Shown: positions 25,078-35,362 of the stretch, piece by piece
How positions within the stretch are numbered: position 1 is the first letter of the stretch
How the letters are laid out: each line of letters opens with the position of its first letter
Origin: Priapulus caudatus
Lineage: Eukaryota; Priapulida; Priapulimorpha; Priapulimorphida; Priapulidae
Direction of reading: 5' to 3'
DNA length: 43,091 bases
NCBI RefSeq assembly: GCF_000485595.1
Contig: NW_014578018.1
Span: 7,124-50,214, forward strand
The notes under the pieces: generated by a model
Database searches by the model: none
What the model was told of the DNA's origin: nothing
The model's input: the letters and a program-made list of their open reading frames with translations, nothing else
Made by a program: the position numbers and the translations under genes

Positions 25078-25539
25078 AGTGCCTACGCGTCCGGCTGCCG
25101 CACGCCCAGCTCCCAGGCTACGCATCCGGTCATCCATTTCACACGAGATCATCAGGTGTTAGTAACAAATTGTTGCATGGAAACGTGTGCGTTGCATTGT
25201 TTGTGGTCAATTTCGTACAGACTTATACTATTTATTAAACTGCTTCACGCCAAAAATCGCACCAGTGCGTATCATGTATGTTATGGCAAGTGCCCCAAAT
25301 CTACGTCACGATTAGGCCATGCTGCCGTTCAAATCGTTGATTTTACTGGATTTACTATTGTTTCAAGAGTTTCAAAAACATGTTTTTGCTAAAATACCTA
25401 AATGTAAGTATTAATATGGTAAAAATTAATGTTTAGTCTTTTTTACTGAAAAAATATAGTTGGGTTCACATAAGAAATGGATGACCGGACGCGTAGCCTG
25501 GGAGCTAGGCATCCGGTAACCAGGCGCATACCGACGGCC
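25078..25539. mobile_element. MITE with ~52-bp inverted termini and long duplication
   Basis: The arms at about 25088-25140 and 25474-25528 share CTCCCAGGCTACGC, CCGGTCATCCATTTC and GGATGCC-type words in inverted order. The flanks are TTAATTATACAG (25066-25077) and TTAATTATATACAG (25540-25553), a duplication of about 12 bp differing by one TA. There is no transposase. Confidence 0.7.
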
Positions 25540-25553
25540 TTAATTATATACAG

Positions 25554-26760
25554 CTTCTAACAGCTGCTTTGGGTTCTGTGTTATTATAATGGCCTGGTTC
25601 ATTAGTTCATTAGCTATCATCACCATCAGTGAATTCCCACTTTCTCCCTTCCCCCAGTAAGTGGGGTAGGGGTAAACAGCTGCTGTTATCTACTGTTGGG
25701 TAGTTATAACACAAAATAGTCATTGAGTTGCAAACACTTTATTGTTCAGTATGCCACAAAAGCCGATATATAAACCGATTGTATAAATATGATTATCTTA
25801 TTAGTTATTACGGATATGTGTATATATTCTTTTACCAATCATTTGTCGGATTTTCCTTTTACGTACATATAAAATTACTATCCATTATTCTGTGATCACT
25901 ACACAAAGAGACATCCAGTGAAGTCCCATTTAGAAAGGAAGCTTGTTAAAGTTTTCTCTGTGCTCTATCCATGTTAATGCATGGATAAATCTCATTCTAT
26001 GCCCTTTGAATTCATATAATACATGTCACACCTTGCAAGCTTAAGTGGTGCGTATAATATGATTATAATTCTTAAGAACGCACGTATCCATGTACTACGA
26101 AATATTCTTTGTGCAATCATACAAAATAGAGTGAATTTTCAAGAAAAATTTGTGTTTGTAAACTAAAATGTTTAACCTTTTTAAAGCATTTAATTGCTCA
26201 CTAATGGGCAAGTCTGTGATTTTATTGAATACACAGAGCTTACTTGGCTAGCACAATTTTTGGTGTCTATTTTAGGCTTTAGTTTAGTCTCAAGAAGAGG
26301 TGAACTAAAATAGCCAGCTAGTTCTATGCTGCAGATCCAAGCGGGTTTCTTAAATTACCGTCACTTACTCAGCATGCGTTTATACGTCGGCTAGACGCGT
26401 GAAGCCGGTAGATGCGGATCGTGCGCTTATTTGGTTCTTCCCTCGTTAACATGATAGAGCTGTTATCAGTACGTCTCCATCTATTTGAACAGTATTGATA
26501 GAGTCGACTGGGATGCAATGGGCAAACTCGGTGTAGCTCTCGCTGTTTACAGTCACCTACAGCCACAAAGAAAATCAACGTTAGACGAGCTAGCACGGCG
26601 ATAATTTATTATCAATATTTACAGATGAACATTGTAACAGATATTGGCATTTTATGCACAACTGCCATATATTAGTCATTTGGTCAATTTATATTATGGT
26701 ATGCTCTGCGTGAGATTGGAGCGAAAAAATGTTGAAATTACCGGGAAAGAGGCATGTATA
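25554..26760. other. Gene-free stretch before retroelement A
   Basis: AT-rich with no credible coding frame. A minus-strand frame at about 26369-26596 starts hydrophobic but lacks an ATG. Nothing else was recognised. Confidence 0.4.
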
Positions 26761-27060
26761 TGTAGCGGTTAGTATATATTGTTATGTAGAGTTGTTCCAT
26801 TTATAGTTTTATTTGACGATAGATGGCGCTGGCGTGCGTGTTGTGAGGTGAGAAGTGTCGCGGGAGAGGGAGAGGAAGTCGTTTTTGCAAATCAACGTGT
26901 GTTTGTGAAAGAATATATAACTTTTAACTGCATTTGGAGTGTTGCTGTAATTTTAAATACTTGCGTGAGCGTTCGACAACCACAAGACAGGGGGCTGAAC
27001 CCCGAGGGACTGGTATTTATACTGATGATAGTGATAATACACACTACAATACCGGTAACA
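26761..27060 (+). mobile_element. 5' LTR of element A
   Basis: 300 bp, TGTAGCGGTT...ACCGGTAACA. TATA-like words (TATATAT, ATATATAA) are inside. Flanking bases before 26761 (GTATA) do not match those after 41298 (TTTAT), so no target duplication is evident. Confidence 0.9.
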
Positions 27061-27062
27061 TT

Positions 27063-27080
27063 TGGAGCCCAACGTGGGGC
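27063..27080 (+). promoter_or_regulatory. Primer binding site, tRNA-Lys(CTT) type
   Basis: TGGAGCCCAACGTGGGGC begins two bases after the LTR. It is the complement of the 3' end of animal tRNA-Lys(CTT) with one mismatch (A for C at position 4). Confidence 0.75.
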
Positions 27081-27099
27081 CCCTGAATAGAGTAACAGC

Positions 27100-28070
27100 A
27101 TGTCGAACGCGGAACAGGATGCCGCTGTTGGCGGTACAGGAACAGCAAGTCCCGCGCCCTCTGTACGACCTACCATGGACCTGCAACGTGTGGTGGAGAC
27201 TCAGCTGGAACACATTAAAATGGAGAGACAGCTGCAGGTGCAGCCCGCGGTTCCGGAGTCGGTCACCCTCAAGAAGGACTTTGTCATTGTGGGTAAAATT
27301 GGTGAGCTGGGTGACCCTAGCACCCTCTCATATGCGTCAGTACAGCATCAGCTCGACAGGGCCCGAGAGAGAGGGGTAACGGAGAGGGAATTAGTCCAGG
27401 GCGTTGTAAGGGCAATAGCGCCGAAGTTACAAGTCAAGGCCTATTTGGAGGGGCGAGGAGACATCGGCCTAATGGAGTAAATGGCAATTTTAGCCAGCCA
27501 TTACCAAGTAGAGGACGGCCGGGAGCTCTACCAGAGCCTGTGCTCAGCGGTCCAAGGGACCAACGAATCACCAATCGACCTCATCCTGAGGGTGATTGAG
27601 TATCCGGGCAGAGGGTAATGGAGGCTGGCTACAACAAGGACCTAGTGGATGAGACCATGAGACATGCGCTGGTGACTGGGCTAAGAGAGGAATCGCTCAG
27701 ATGTGAGATGAGGTCTTTACCACCGGGTGCCTCAGATTGTAACATTCTGGAGGTTGCGAAGAAAAGAGCCCTGCTGACAAAAGAGGTGCAGGCCAAACAT
27801 AACAAAAGCGCGAAAGTATCCTCGATAAGTCAGGAGAATTTCGAAGGCTGGAAGAGGGAATGAAGGAGATGCTCAGAAAGGAGCTGAGTGAGATGAGACA
27901 GGAGGTGGAGAGTTGGAAGCCCAGAGTCAGCAGAGACAAGGTCAAAGGTCAGAAGTAAGAAGGAGGACGTTTGGCTGCCAGGGTTGCAGGAGAAGCAGCA
28001 GAGGTGTAATCACTGTTTCAAGTGTGGCGGTACTGGCCACGTTGCTAAGGAATGCAGCTACCAGACGGGA
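27100..28070 (+). pseudogene. Gag of element A, broken
   Basis: The ATG is at 27100. The first frame runs 126 codons to a TAA at about 27478. The same protein style continues straight on (MAILASHYQVEDG), then shifts frame near 27600 (EAGYNKDLVDETM to EGWKRE). A CCHC zinc knuckle, CFKCGGTGHVAKEC, is encoded at 28014-28055 in another frame. Gag would form the particle and bind RNA through the knuckle. One stop and at least two frame changes inactivate it. Confidence 0.8.
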
Positions 28071-28261
28071 AACGGACGGCCATCTGCTCTGGCGGGAGCA
28101 GGACAGGTGGACCTTTAGTAAGACCCCGCAATTTCCATCGGCGACAGGGAGTAGGTAATGGAAAGGTGGCCAGATTAGTCGGAAGAAGCGTAAGCCGTCA
28201 AGCCCAAGACAGGTCAGCTCCATCAAACGCAGCCATCAGTTGCAGCCACACCACGCGGAGG

Positions 28262-28760
28262 TAGTGAGTAATTGCATTGACGAGTTAACCTCTGCACCTG
28301 TCATGGCCTACCCAGACTTCGAATTGCCATTCATCCTACACACAGATGCATCTGGTGAAGGACTCGGAGCGGTACTCTACAACAACGGGCGAGTCGCTGC
28401 GGTGATTGGTATGCCTCGAGGAGTTCTGTCCCCAGCAGAGAAGAATTACCATCTACACTCGGGAAAACTGGAGTTCCTTGCGCTGAAGTGGGCCGTGACT
28501 GAACATTTTAGAAATTACCTGCTGCATGCAAAGTCCTTCACAGTCTTCACTGACAACAGCCCCTTGACGTATATACTGAGTACGCTAAGCTTAATGCACG
28601 GGTTGCGCTGGGGTTGCAGAGTTGGCAGAGTTCTACCCATTTGAGATCAAAGTACCGCGCCTGGAAAGGAAAACATAGATGCAGATGTGCTGTCCCGTGT
28701 GCCTGTGGACATGGCTGATTACATGACCAGATGCACCCAGTCAGTCTCTCCTCAGAACAT
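28262..28760 (+). pseudogene. RNase H of element A; protease and RT core deleted
   Basis: Recognisable pol sequence starts abruptly at about 28262 with the connection domain (CIDELTSAPVMAYPDFELPF) and continues with RNase H (LHTDASGEGLG, KLEFLALKWAV, VFTDNSPLTY). Only about 200 bp separate it from the gag zinc knuckle, far too little for protease and RT. A deletion junction therefore lies between about 28100 and 28262. After 28600 the frame shifts twice (AELAEFYPFEI, then NIDADVLSRVP). Confidence 0.85.
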
Positions 28761-28774
28761 CCAGGCTATTAGTA

Positions 28775-30460
28775 GTGGGGTGTCGCATCAGTCCCTGCCA
28801 TATCGACAGTTATGGTGGCACCAAGCATGGTCGAAACCATGATGTAACAGTGGAGTGCAACTCTACCCAGAAGATTGACATAAACAAAGGTCAACAGAGT
28901 GATCCACGCATCAGGGACGTCCTGCAGTGGGTTCGACGGAAAATATATCCCTCAGCCAGGGAAGGCAGAAGAGTAGCGCCATCGCTGGCGTCTACTAAGG
29001 AGTGGACGAAGTTAGAGGTAGATGATGGGGTACTGTACCGGAACACCGCCACCAAGAAACAATTGGTTCTGCCAGAGGCTATGAAGTCTAGAGTCTTGAA
29101 AGAGTTGCACGACAATATGGGGCATCTGGGCGCCGACAGGGTGTTAGCGCTGGCGGTAGATAGATTCTACTGGCCTAAGATGGCAGGTGACATTGATTTC
29201 TACATCACATCCCAGTGCAAGTGCGTCAAGCAGAAGAAGCCAGCTAGACATCAGAAGGCACCATTGGTGCCCTTTCATATCTCCGAGCCATTTGAGTTGG
29301 TGTCCATAGACTTTCTGCACCTTGAGCGCAGTAAAGGTGGATATGAATACATCTTGGTCGTGACGGACCACTTCACACGCTTTGCACAAGCCTACCCGAC
29401 CACCAATAAGTCGGGCAGAACAGCAGCAGAGAAGATGTTTAATGATTACTTTCTCAAGTATGGCTTCCCTAGACGTCTGCACCATGACCAAGGCAGAGAG
29501 TTTGAAAATGGTTACTTTAAGCACCTACAAAAGTTGACCGGCGTTCAGCATTCACGAACGACAAGTTATCACCCCGAGGGCAACGGTCAGTGTGAAAGGT
29601 TTAACCGTACCTTGTTGTCCATGCTTCGAACTCTGGATGAGGAACAGAAAGTGGATTGGAAAAGTCATCTCAACAAAGTTGTGCATGCATACAATTGCAC
29701 GAAGAACGATGCGACGGGATACTCACCACATTACTTGATGTACGGTAGACACCCGCGTCTCCCAGTTGACATACTGTTCAAGTTGTCAGAAGAGAAGGTC
29801 GCATCCAATGCCAACGGAGGCATGCCAGAGTATGTCAAGAAGTGGAAGGAACAAATGGAGGAGGCATACACTATAGTGTCCCAGAAGGTGGCAAAGCGAA
29901 ATCAGACTGCGAAAGAGCGGTTTGATCATAGGGCTTCTGCCGCAACACTAGATACAGGAGACAGAGTGTTGGTGAAGAGGTTGAAGGCCCCAGGGGGACC
30001 TGGGAAGTTACAGTCTTACTGGGAAAATGATGTCTACAGAGTGATGAAAAGGCACGCAGACCTGCCAGTCAATGATGTTATCGTGGATGACCAACCGTCT
30101 GGGAAGGTCCGAACACTACATCGGAATCATCTGATGCTATGCAACAGCCTCCCAGTGCCGAGGATAGAAACAACCCCACTGAACAAAACCAAAGAGAAGC
30201 GTGACGACAATCTTAAAGGTAAGGTAGAGTATCTGCAGGACTCCGATGGCTATGAGTCAACAGAGGCTGATAATTGTGTTATTGGTTTTACCATTAAGAA
30301 ACCAGATTGGGCCGAGGAAGGTGTGGGGATACCACTAGGCTCAAACCCGGAAGCCCCAGAGTTTGTGCCAAGGACTCAATCCGATCACCGAGCGGAAATG
30401 AATAGAGGTAACCATCGGGATCAGGATGAAGCCTGTATCGATGAGTCTCCCAGTGCATAG
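28775..30460 (+). CDS. Gypsy integrase ORF of element A
   Basis: This open frame of 561 codons is the best preserved part of the element. Zinc-binding residues are H112, H117, C148 and C150 (CKCVKQKKP style). The catalytic core has D179 (SIDFL), D238 (HHDQG) and E274 (GQCERFN), a DDX35E triad that joins cDNA ends to chromosomal DNA. A C-terminal DNA-binding part and an acidic tail follow. The first ~30 residues look off-frame, since the polyprotein is frameshifted before 28775, so the ATG here is not a natural start. The frame is lost near 30430-30460, where the tail continues in the next frame. Confidence 0.85.
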   Translation: MGCRISPCHIDSYGGTKHGRNHDVTVECNSTQKIDINKGQQSDPRIRDVLQWVRRKIYPSAREGRRVAPSLASTKEWTKLEVDDGVLYRNTATKKQLVLPEAMKSRVLKELHDNMGHLGADRVLALAVDRFYWPKMAGDIDFYITSQCKCVKQKKPARHQKAPLVPFHISEPFELVSIDFLHLERSKGGYEYILVVTDHFTRFAQAYPTTNKSGRTAAEKMFNDYFLKYGFPRRLHHDQGREFENGYFKHLQKLTGVQHSRTTSYHPEGNGQCERFNRTLLSMLRTLDEEQKVDWKSHLNKVVHAYNCTKNDATGYSPHYLMYGRHPRLPVDILFKLSEEKVASNANGGMPEYVKKWKEQMEEAYTIVSQKVAKRNQTAKERFDHRASAATLDTGDRVLVKRLKAPGGPGKLQSYWENDVYRVMKRHADLPVNDVIVDDQPSGKVRTLHRNHLMLCNSLPVPRIETTPLNKTKEKRDDNLKGKVEYLQDSDGYESTEADNCVIGFTIKKPDWAEEGVGIPLGSNPEAPEFVPRTQSDHRAEMNRGNHRDQDEACIDESPSA

Positions 30461-30785
30461 GGAAAGCAATCGTGCGAATGATCTTCAGAATTCTGAGGAT
30501 AGCGATGTCGAGGAGAATCTCCAGGCCTCAGAGGGTGACCTAGAAGATAACAGTGTGTCGTCGGAACCCAGTGTTGGGGAATCAGAACATACGGAGGAGG
30601 AGTGTAACCCCTTCGCAGACAGGATCAGGGAACCTCGACAAGTGAGAAACAAGCAGCCACCAAAGCGATACACATATGATGTTATGGGTACACCTGCTCC
30701 GGCTTGCTTAACTATTCAACCCATAAACTGGTCATCTTCGTGGCTTGGATGGAAACCCAAAACAATGCATATTATTGATGTTTGA
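30426..30785 (+). pseudogene. C-terminal tail of the element A polyprotein
   Basis: This frame overlaps the integrase ORF end. It is acidic and serine-rich, ending with REPRQVRNKQPPKRY, the basic-proline motif usual at the end of Gypsy integrases. It was probably continuous with the integrase before a frameshift. Confidence 0.7.
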
Positions 30786-31076
30786 ATCTGGAAAATAGAA
30801 TATGGCAGTGTATCTGCCTTCCTGTTGTAATGTTACCGCTGGGCGGTTGCCCCTTGTTTTTAGTGGATTGTGTTGCCTGATTAAAAATGTAATTGTATTG
30901 TCATATATGTAATTGCTGTAATTGAAAACCCTATGATTTATCAAGAGGCAGACTGAAATGAACATTGCATACTTATGGAAGGATAAGATGTTGGTTTGAC
31001 TATTGACAGATTTTGAATTAAATTAATGTCTTAAGTAATTAGTTGTCCTAATGCCGTGGAAGACATTATTTTTGTT

Positions 31077-31084
31077 GGGGGGAG
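31077..31084 (+). promoter_or_regulatory. Polypurine tract of element A
   Basis: GGGGGGAG, with TTTTTG before it, directly precedes the 3' LTR start at 31087. Confidence 0.75.
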
Positions 31085-31086
31085 TA

Positions 31087-31181
31087 TGTAGCGGTTAGTA
31101 TATATTGTTATGTAGAGTTGTTCCGTTTATAGTTTTATTTGACGATATATGGCGCTGGCGTGCGTGTTGTGAGGTGAGAAG
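31087..31181 (+). mobile_element. 3' LTR of element A, first piece
   Basis: Matches LTR positions 1-95 (26761-26855) with two differences, then stops at GTGAGAAG, which is repeated at 41086. Confidence 0.95.
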
Positions 31182-31231
31182 CAAAGATCGTATAGTGCCG
31201 GAGGCACAAGATAAACCACTCTCCAATCATA

Positions 31232-31805
31232 AGGCGCGTTCACACAGACGTTTTTGGCCCGAGCCTAATTAGGCCCGTGCCAGATTTGGCTCGAGCCGAG
31301 CGTTCACACGGCCGTTTTTGGCCCGAGCCTAATTAGGCCCGAGCCAGATTTGGCCCCATCGAAAACGTCGGACCAGGCCCGAGCCAAATTTTAGCACCAG
31401 CTTTCGGCGAGCGGTAGAGAGGTAGAATCCGTTGAAACAGTATAAAAATTCCAAAACAGTATAAAAGTTCCAAAACAGTATAAAAATTCGAAAAATTTGA
31501 TCAGAATGCACGTTTTCAAGATTGATAATTAAACTCGGAACGTAACCGTAAGTAAACACTCTAAATAAATAGTAAACAACGCCATCTCGCGACATACTGC
31601 CAATTTATCTGTGAGATATTTTTGCAATAAAATTTATTTGAATTTGAATTTGAATTTGACAGACAGTATTCACTTGCGTACGTGTGAATGCGCCGACTCA
31701 AACCTGCCCGAGCCAAACTTGGCCCGAGCCAAATCTAGCCCATTTGGCCCGAGCCAAATCTAGCCCATTTGGCTCGAGCCAAATCATGACCGTGTGAACG
31801 CGACT
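31232..31805. mobile_element. MITE inside element B, CGCGTTCACAC ends
   Basis: AGGCGCGTTCACAC (31232) and its counterpart GTGTGAACGCGACT (to 31805) form the ends. GGCCCGAGCCAAAT-like words repeat about ten times inside in both orientations. ATA lies on both flanks as a possible 3-bp duplication. Confidence 0.65.
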
Positions 31806-32134
31806 ATAGCGTAGTAGGTCATGGGTCGCCACAACCGCCATTTTAGGAAGCAAGTTTACACGAAGTTCCCGGATGTTGCTGTATCTGCTACTGTGCAACT
31901 GTCTGCTGTGTGCTGTCAGCTCAGCTTACTGTTCTGCTGTAAATTGCTCGAGATCGTCAGAGTGTAAAGCGCCGACCTGTCTTTCTTCAGCGTCCACAAG
32001 AAGACGCGAAAGGTGAGAAAACATTCTTTTTTTGTTCGAAATCCATCGTGAAAGAGTTGTGCAATCTTCGTTGATACATGTGAGTACCAGTGGCAGTGTT
32101 GTGTGTTTGTGATAGGGGTATGTTGTGGTTGAGA
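31806..32134. other. Non-coding part of element B
   Basis: It holds CCGCCATTTTAGG (inverse of CCTAAAATGGCGG, also found on the other side of the provirus at about 40757) and a donor-like GAAAG|GTGAGA at 32011. No frame is supported. Confidence 0.4.
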
Positions 32135-32369
32135 GTGTCGAGAAATGTCGTTACCGTGAGGGAAACGCGCGGGGCCGCCGCCGCGCGGCTCGGCTCGCCG
32201 CCTGGCAAATACCACCGTTCAGGGACGTACGACAGATGGGCTACGGACATATTTAGAAGGGACGGCCTGGTTCTCACGTCTCGGGCGGAGCTGTTTAGAT
32301 TGGGCGAGATTGCACAACTCTTTCACGCAGTGCGATTGTCGAACAAAAGAATGTTTTCTCACCTTTCGT
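32006..32369. repeat. Inverted repeat across the 5' LTR boundary
   Basis: 32006-32070 (CGAAAGGTGAGAAAACATTC...GAGTTGTGCAATCT) reappears inverted at 32306-32369, inside the 5' LTR. The inverted copy is exactly part of the ~80-bp segment absent from the 3' LTR. Confidence 0.8.
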
Positions 32370-32722
32370 ACCCCTAGAACCAGGGGCGAGGTTGTCAAAC
32401 GGGCACTCTAGTAACGCCGAGTTTTATGACAGTCGAGACTTGGTCAAGGACACCGAGACATCGAACTCCATCAATGAATCGTTCGCTCCCCAGCCGTCTT
32501 GTATAATCACTTAGCCCGGGCCATAAATCAGGAAACCTGTAGCGCGCGACGTACGCGCGCACAGCTTAAAAGAGAGGGGTTTTGAGAGAAACAAGAGAGT
32601 CCTGGACCACCGCTGGTATGTGTACACACTGTTATTGCTCGTGCTTAGAATAAACCTATAGTTGTTTACCGTCTATACAAACTCTTACGTCTACTGTCTA
32701 CGATACGATATTCAACGCTACA
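32135..32722 (+). mobile_element. 5' LTR of provirus C
   Basis: Ends TGT...ACGCTACA. It matches the 3' LTR except for a GC-rich patch (about 32167-32205) and an extra ~80 bp (about 32290-32370). AATAAA is at about 32648. An alternative start is TGTCGTTACC at 32146; I prefer 32135 because the 3' copy then abuts its purine tract. Confidence 0.8.
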
Positions 32723-32725
32723 ATT

Positions 32726-32841
32726 TGGCGCCGTTTGACCAAAAGAATCTTCGTCTCCCTTTGCGACGCAACGCAAAGTGCTACTACTGCGATCGACGTG
32801 GCCGTAGAACTTCACTGTCAGCACTCACTTGTCGGGTAAGT
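32726..32841 (+). promoter_or_regulatory. Primer site and leader with splice donor
   Basis: TGGCGCCGTTTGACC at 32726 is the likely primer binding site; I cannot name the tRNA. The leader then runs without any ATG to CGG|GTAAGT at 32836, a consensus 5' splice site. This is the expected position for a donor serving spliced env-type mRNAs. Confidence 0.7.
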
Positions 32842-32883
32842 GAACGTTATTTGTCGGTTTTACATTGTATCACATGTTATGCG

Positions 32884-33792
32884 GTATTTGGACGATATAA
32901 TGATATACAGCCTCACTTTCGAAGAACATATGCAACATTTGCACTAAGTTTTCCGCCGCTGTCGAAACGCGAATCTTAAGTTCAAGGCAACTAAATGTAA
33001 CTTCCTTAGTGAAAAAGTTCAACATCTGGGGTATATTATCAGCGCAGACGGTATCGCTACGAACCCAGAAAAAACAAAGGCCATTCAAGCATTAGCAGCC
33101 CCAACAACAGCGAAAGGCGTTCGTCAATGGCTTGGTCTGCGGGGTATTACAGGAAATTTGTTAAAGATTACGCTAAAATAGCACGACCTCTCACGCAGCT
33201 CACCCACAAAGGAACACCCTTTGTGTGGACTGAGGAAGCAGACCAGGCGTTCCGAGCACTGAAGGTAGCCCTCATTAACCCACCTATTTTAGCACTGGCC
33301 GACCCGAGTCGACCGTATACACTCTATTGTGATGCCTCGGGGTATGCATTAGGCGCAGTGTTGACACAGACGGATGACCAGGGCCGCGAGAGAGCCATTA
33401 CATATATTAGTAAGCAGTTCACTGACACGGAAACACGTTGGCCCATAATTGAAAAAGAATGCTATTCTCTCGTCTACAGCGTGGGACGACTGAAGCACTT
33501 TCTATACGGGGGGCAATGTCACGTCGTCACTGACCATCGGCCGCTAAAATTCATCTTAGAAGCCAAAACGTTACGAAATGCCAAGTTACAACGCTGGGCA
33601 TTGACGCTATCCCAGTTCAACCTGACACTAGCATTCAAACCCGGATCCACGAACACGCAGGCAGACGCGCTCAGCCGACTAATGCCTGACGGACAACTCG
33701 CACTTTCACACGACGCGCCTCCACACAAACAGGACACACCCCACCACCACCACCACCATCTGCCGTCGCACACATTCACGTCAGCCCAGTGA
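32884..33792 (+). pseudogene. RT end and RNase H of provirus C
   Basis: Pol begins abruptly at the polymerase active site (RYLDDIMIY, about 32881-32910), so gag, protease and the RT fingers are missing. A stop follows within about 20 codons. RT thumb sequence continues in another register (FLSEKVQHLGYI) and the 33127-33792 frame gives the connection and RNase H with YCDASGYALG, EKECYSLVY, VTDHRPLKF and ADALSR. A CAC repeat (33740-33760) at the end coincides with the change of frame into integrase. Confidence 0.85.
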
Positions 33793-35291
33793 CGCGGCAC
33801 ACCGCGGAGACCGCGGCCATAAACTTGCCAGCAGAGATTACAATGGACGGGTTTAGGGACATGCAAAACAACGATCCATTTCTGACACGCGTCAGGCAGG
33901 CGCTGACAACAGACACATGCACCTTACGCGATGCGCGGTTCGTCGCCGACTATTATATGGATGACGGATTAGTGTTCCACGTCAGTGCAGACAAGCTTGA
34001 GTGCGGGTCGCAATTAGAACTCCCACGCAGCCTAATTACCAAGATTATGCCGCTGTTTCACGACCATGCCTACTCGGGGCATTTAGGCTTTTCAAAAACC
34101 CTTTCAAGGATCCAACAACGCTATCATTGGCTGCGTATGTTTTCCGACGTGTACGAATACGTCAAGTCATGCGTAACCTGTGCGGCACGCAAAATGCAGA
34201 GAATCCGCGCACCCATGCAGCACGCGCCCCAAACCACGCATGCTTGTCAAGCGGTAGCCATTGACATAATGGGGCCATTGCCGGTGACGGGTAGCGCTAA
34301 CCGGTATTGTCTGACTTTTATCGACTTGTTTACGGCATGGCCGGAAGCATACGCGATCCCACTCCGCTCAGCCCAGGTCGTTACGGGGGTCATTGTCAAC
34401 AAGTTCATTCCACGCCACGGCTGCCCAGAAATGTTCTTAACAGATAACGGCAAAGAATTCTGTAACTCGCTAATGACACAATTAGGGAAAGAACTGGGAA
34501 TCAAACACGTCAAAACAGCACCTTACCACCCCGCTTCCAATGGGATAGTCGAACGTTTTCACAGAACACTTAATAACTTACTTGCATGCTACATAAACTG
34601 CGATCATTCATCGTGGGACACGAAGCTGGGAGCCTTGTTGTTTGCATACAGAACCTCGGTACACGGGACTAGCGGGTATACACCCTACTTTCTACATCAT
34701 GGGAGAGAAGCGAGATTACCACTAGACGTGCTTCTACACCCCCGCCGGTTACAGTACGCAGATGACCCAATATCACAGGCAACAGAGAGACTATACCACG
34801 CATGGACAAACATACACGAAAATACACGATTAACAAGAGAGAAAAACAAGAACTTATATGATAAACGAGCGAAAGACCAGGGGTTTATGGTAGGAGACTC
34901 AGTCTACTGGTACAGCCCCGTATTACGCCCGGACGAAACCGCCAAGTTACACTCTGCATGGCGCCCATTTTACGTCATCGTAGAACAGATCAGGCCACTA
35001 GTAGTTAGGATCAAACGGCAGGACCAGACGGCCACACACAGGGTACACATAGATAATCTCAAAATAGCATATCCAGCGGACGCATGGACAAAACCACTGG
35101 ACCGCATAGACACACAGACCGAACACACGACACATACAGTACGGGACGTACATCCCAGGCGCGCGAAAATGATACACGGGGGACAAGTACACAACGCACC
35201 ACCTAACGCTAACGACAACGGCGACGATGTTGACAACGAAGAATGGGACGAGGATGATTTACGACCACTAGCGCACCTAGCGGGATTATAA
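33789..35291 (+). CDS. Integrase ORF of provirus C
   Basis: 500 codons open, in the -1 frame relative to RNase H. The first codon given is GTG; the same frame reads back through the CAC repeat as a proline run, so it was probably continuous with RNase H before a small indel. Zinc-binding residues: H93, H98, C128, C131. Catalytic triad: D159 (AIDIMG), D219 (LTDNGK), E255 (IVERFHR), spacing DDX35E. A C-terminal DNA-binding part follows, then an Asn/Asp/Glu-rich tail. It inserts the cDNA into chromosomes. It ends 71 bases before the env ATG. Confidence 0.9.
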   Translation: MTRHTAETAAINLPAEITMDGFRDMQNNDPFLTRVRQALTTDTCTLRDARFVADYYMDDGLVFHVSADKLECGSQLELPRSLITKIMPLFHDHAYSGHLGFSKTLSRIQQRYHWLRMFSDVYEYVKSCVTCAARKMQRIRAPMQHAPQTTHACQAVAIDIMGPLPVTGSANRYCLTFIDLFTAWPEAYAIPLRSAQVVTGVIVNKFIPRHGCPEMFLTDNGKEFCNSLMTQLGKELGIKHVKTAPYHPASNGIVERFHRTLNNLLACYINCDHSSWDTKLGALLFAYRTSVHGTSGYTPYFLHHGREARLPLDVLLHPRRLQYADDPISQATERLYHAWTNIHENTRLTREKNKNLYDKRAKDQGFMVGDSVYWYSPVLRPDETAKLHSAWRPFYVIVEQIRPLVVRIKRQDQTATHRVHIDNLKIAYPADAWTKPLDRIDTQTEHTTHTVRDVHPRRAKMIHGGQVHNAPPNANDNGDDVDNEEWDEDDLRPLAHLAGL

Positions 35292-35344
35292 CTTAACACA
35301 CAGGCCGTTTAGAAACAGGGTTGTAAACCCTATAAATAAGTCGT

Positions 35345-35362
35345 GTTCCTGTTGTTTCCAGA
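35345..35362 (+). promoter_or_regulatory. Splice acceptor before env
   Basis: GTTCCTGTTGTTTCCAG (AG at 35360-35361) is a strong pyrimidine tract plus AG, one base before the env ATG at 35363. With the donor at 32836 it would make a spliced env mRNA in which the env ATG is the first ATG after the LTR. Confidence 0.75.

Noticed and set aside
26369..26596. Minus-strand frame with a hydrophobic start resembling a signal peptide
   Set aside because: The start is not ATG and no continuation exon or family similarity is visible.
32758..32800. Cysteine pair (CYYCDRRG) near the start of provirus C resembling a gag zinc knuckle
   Set aside because: It lies in the ATG-free leader before the splice donor, with no His/Cys completion. 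It is better explained as untranslated leader.
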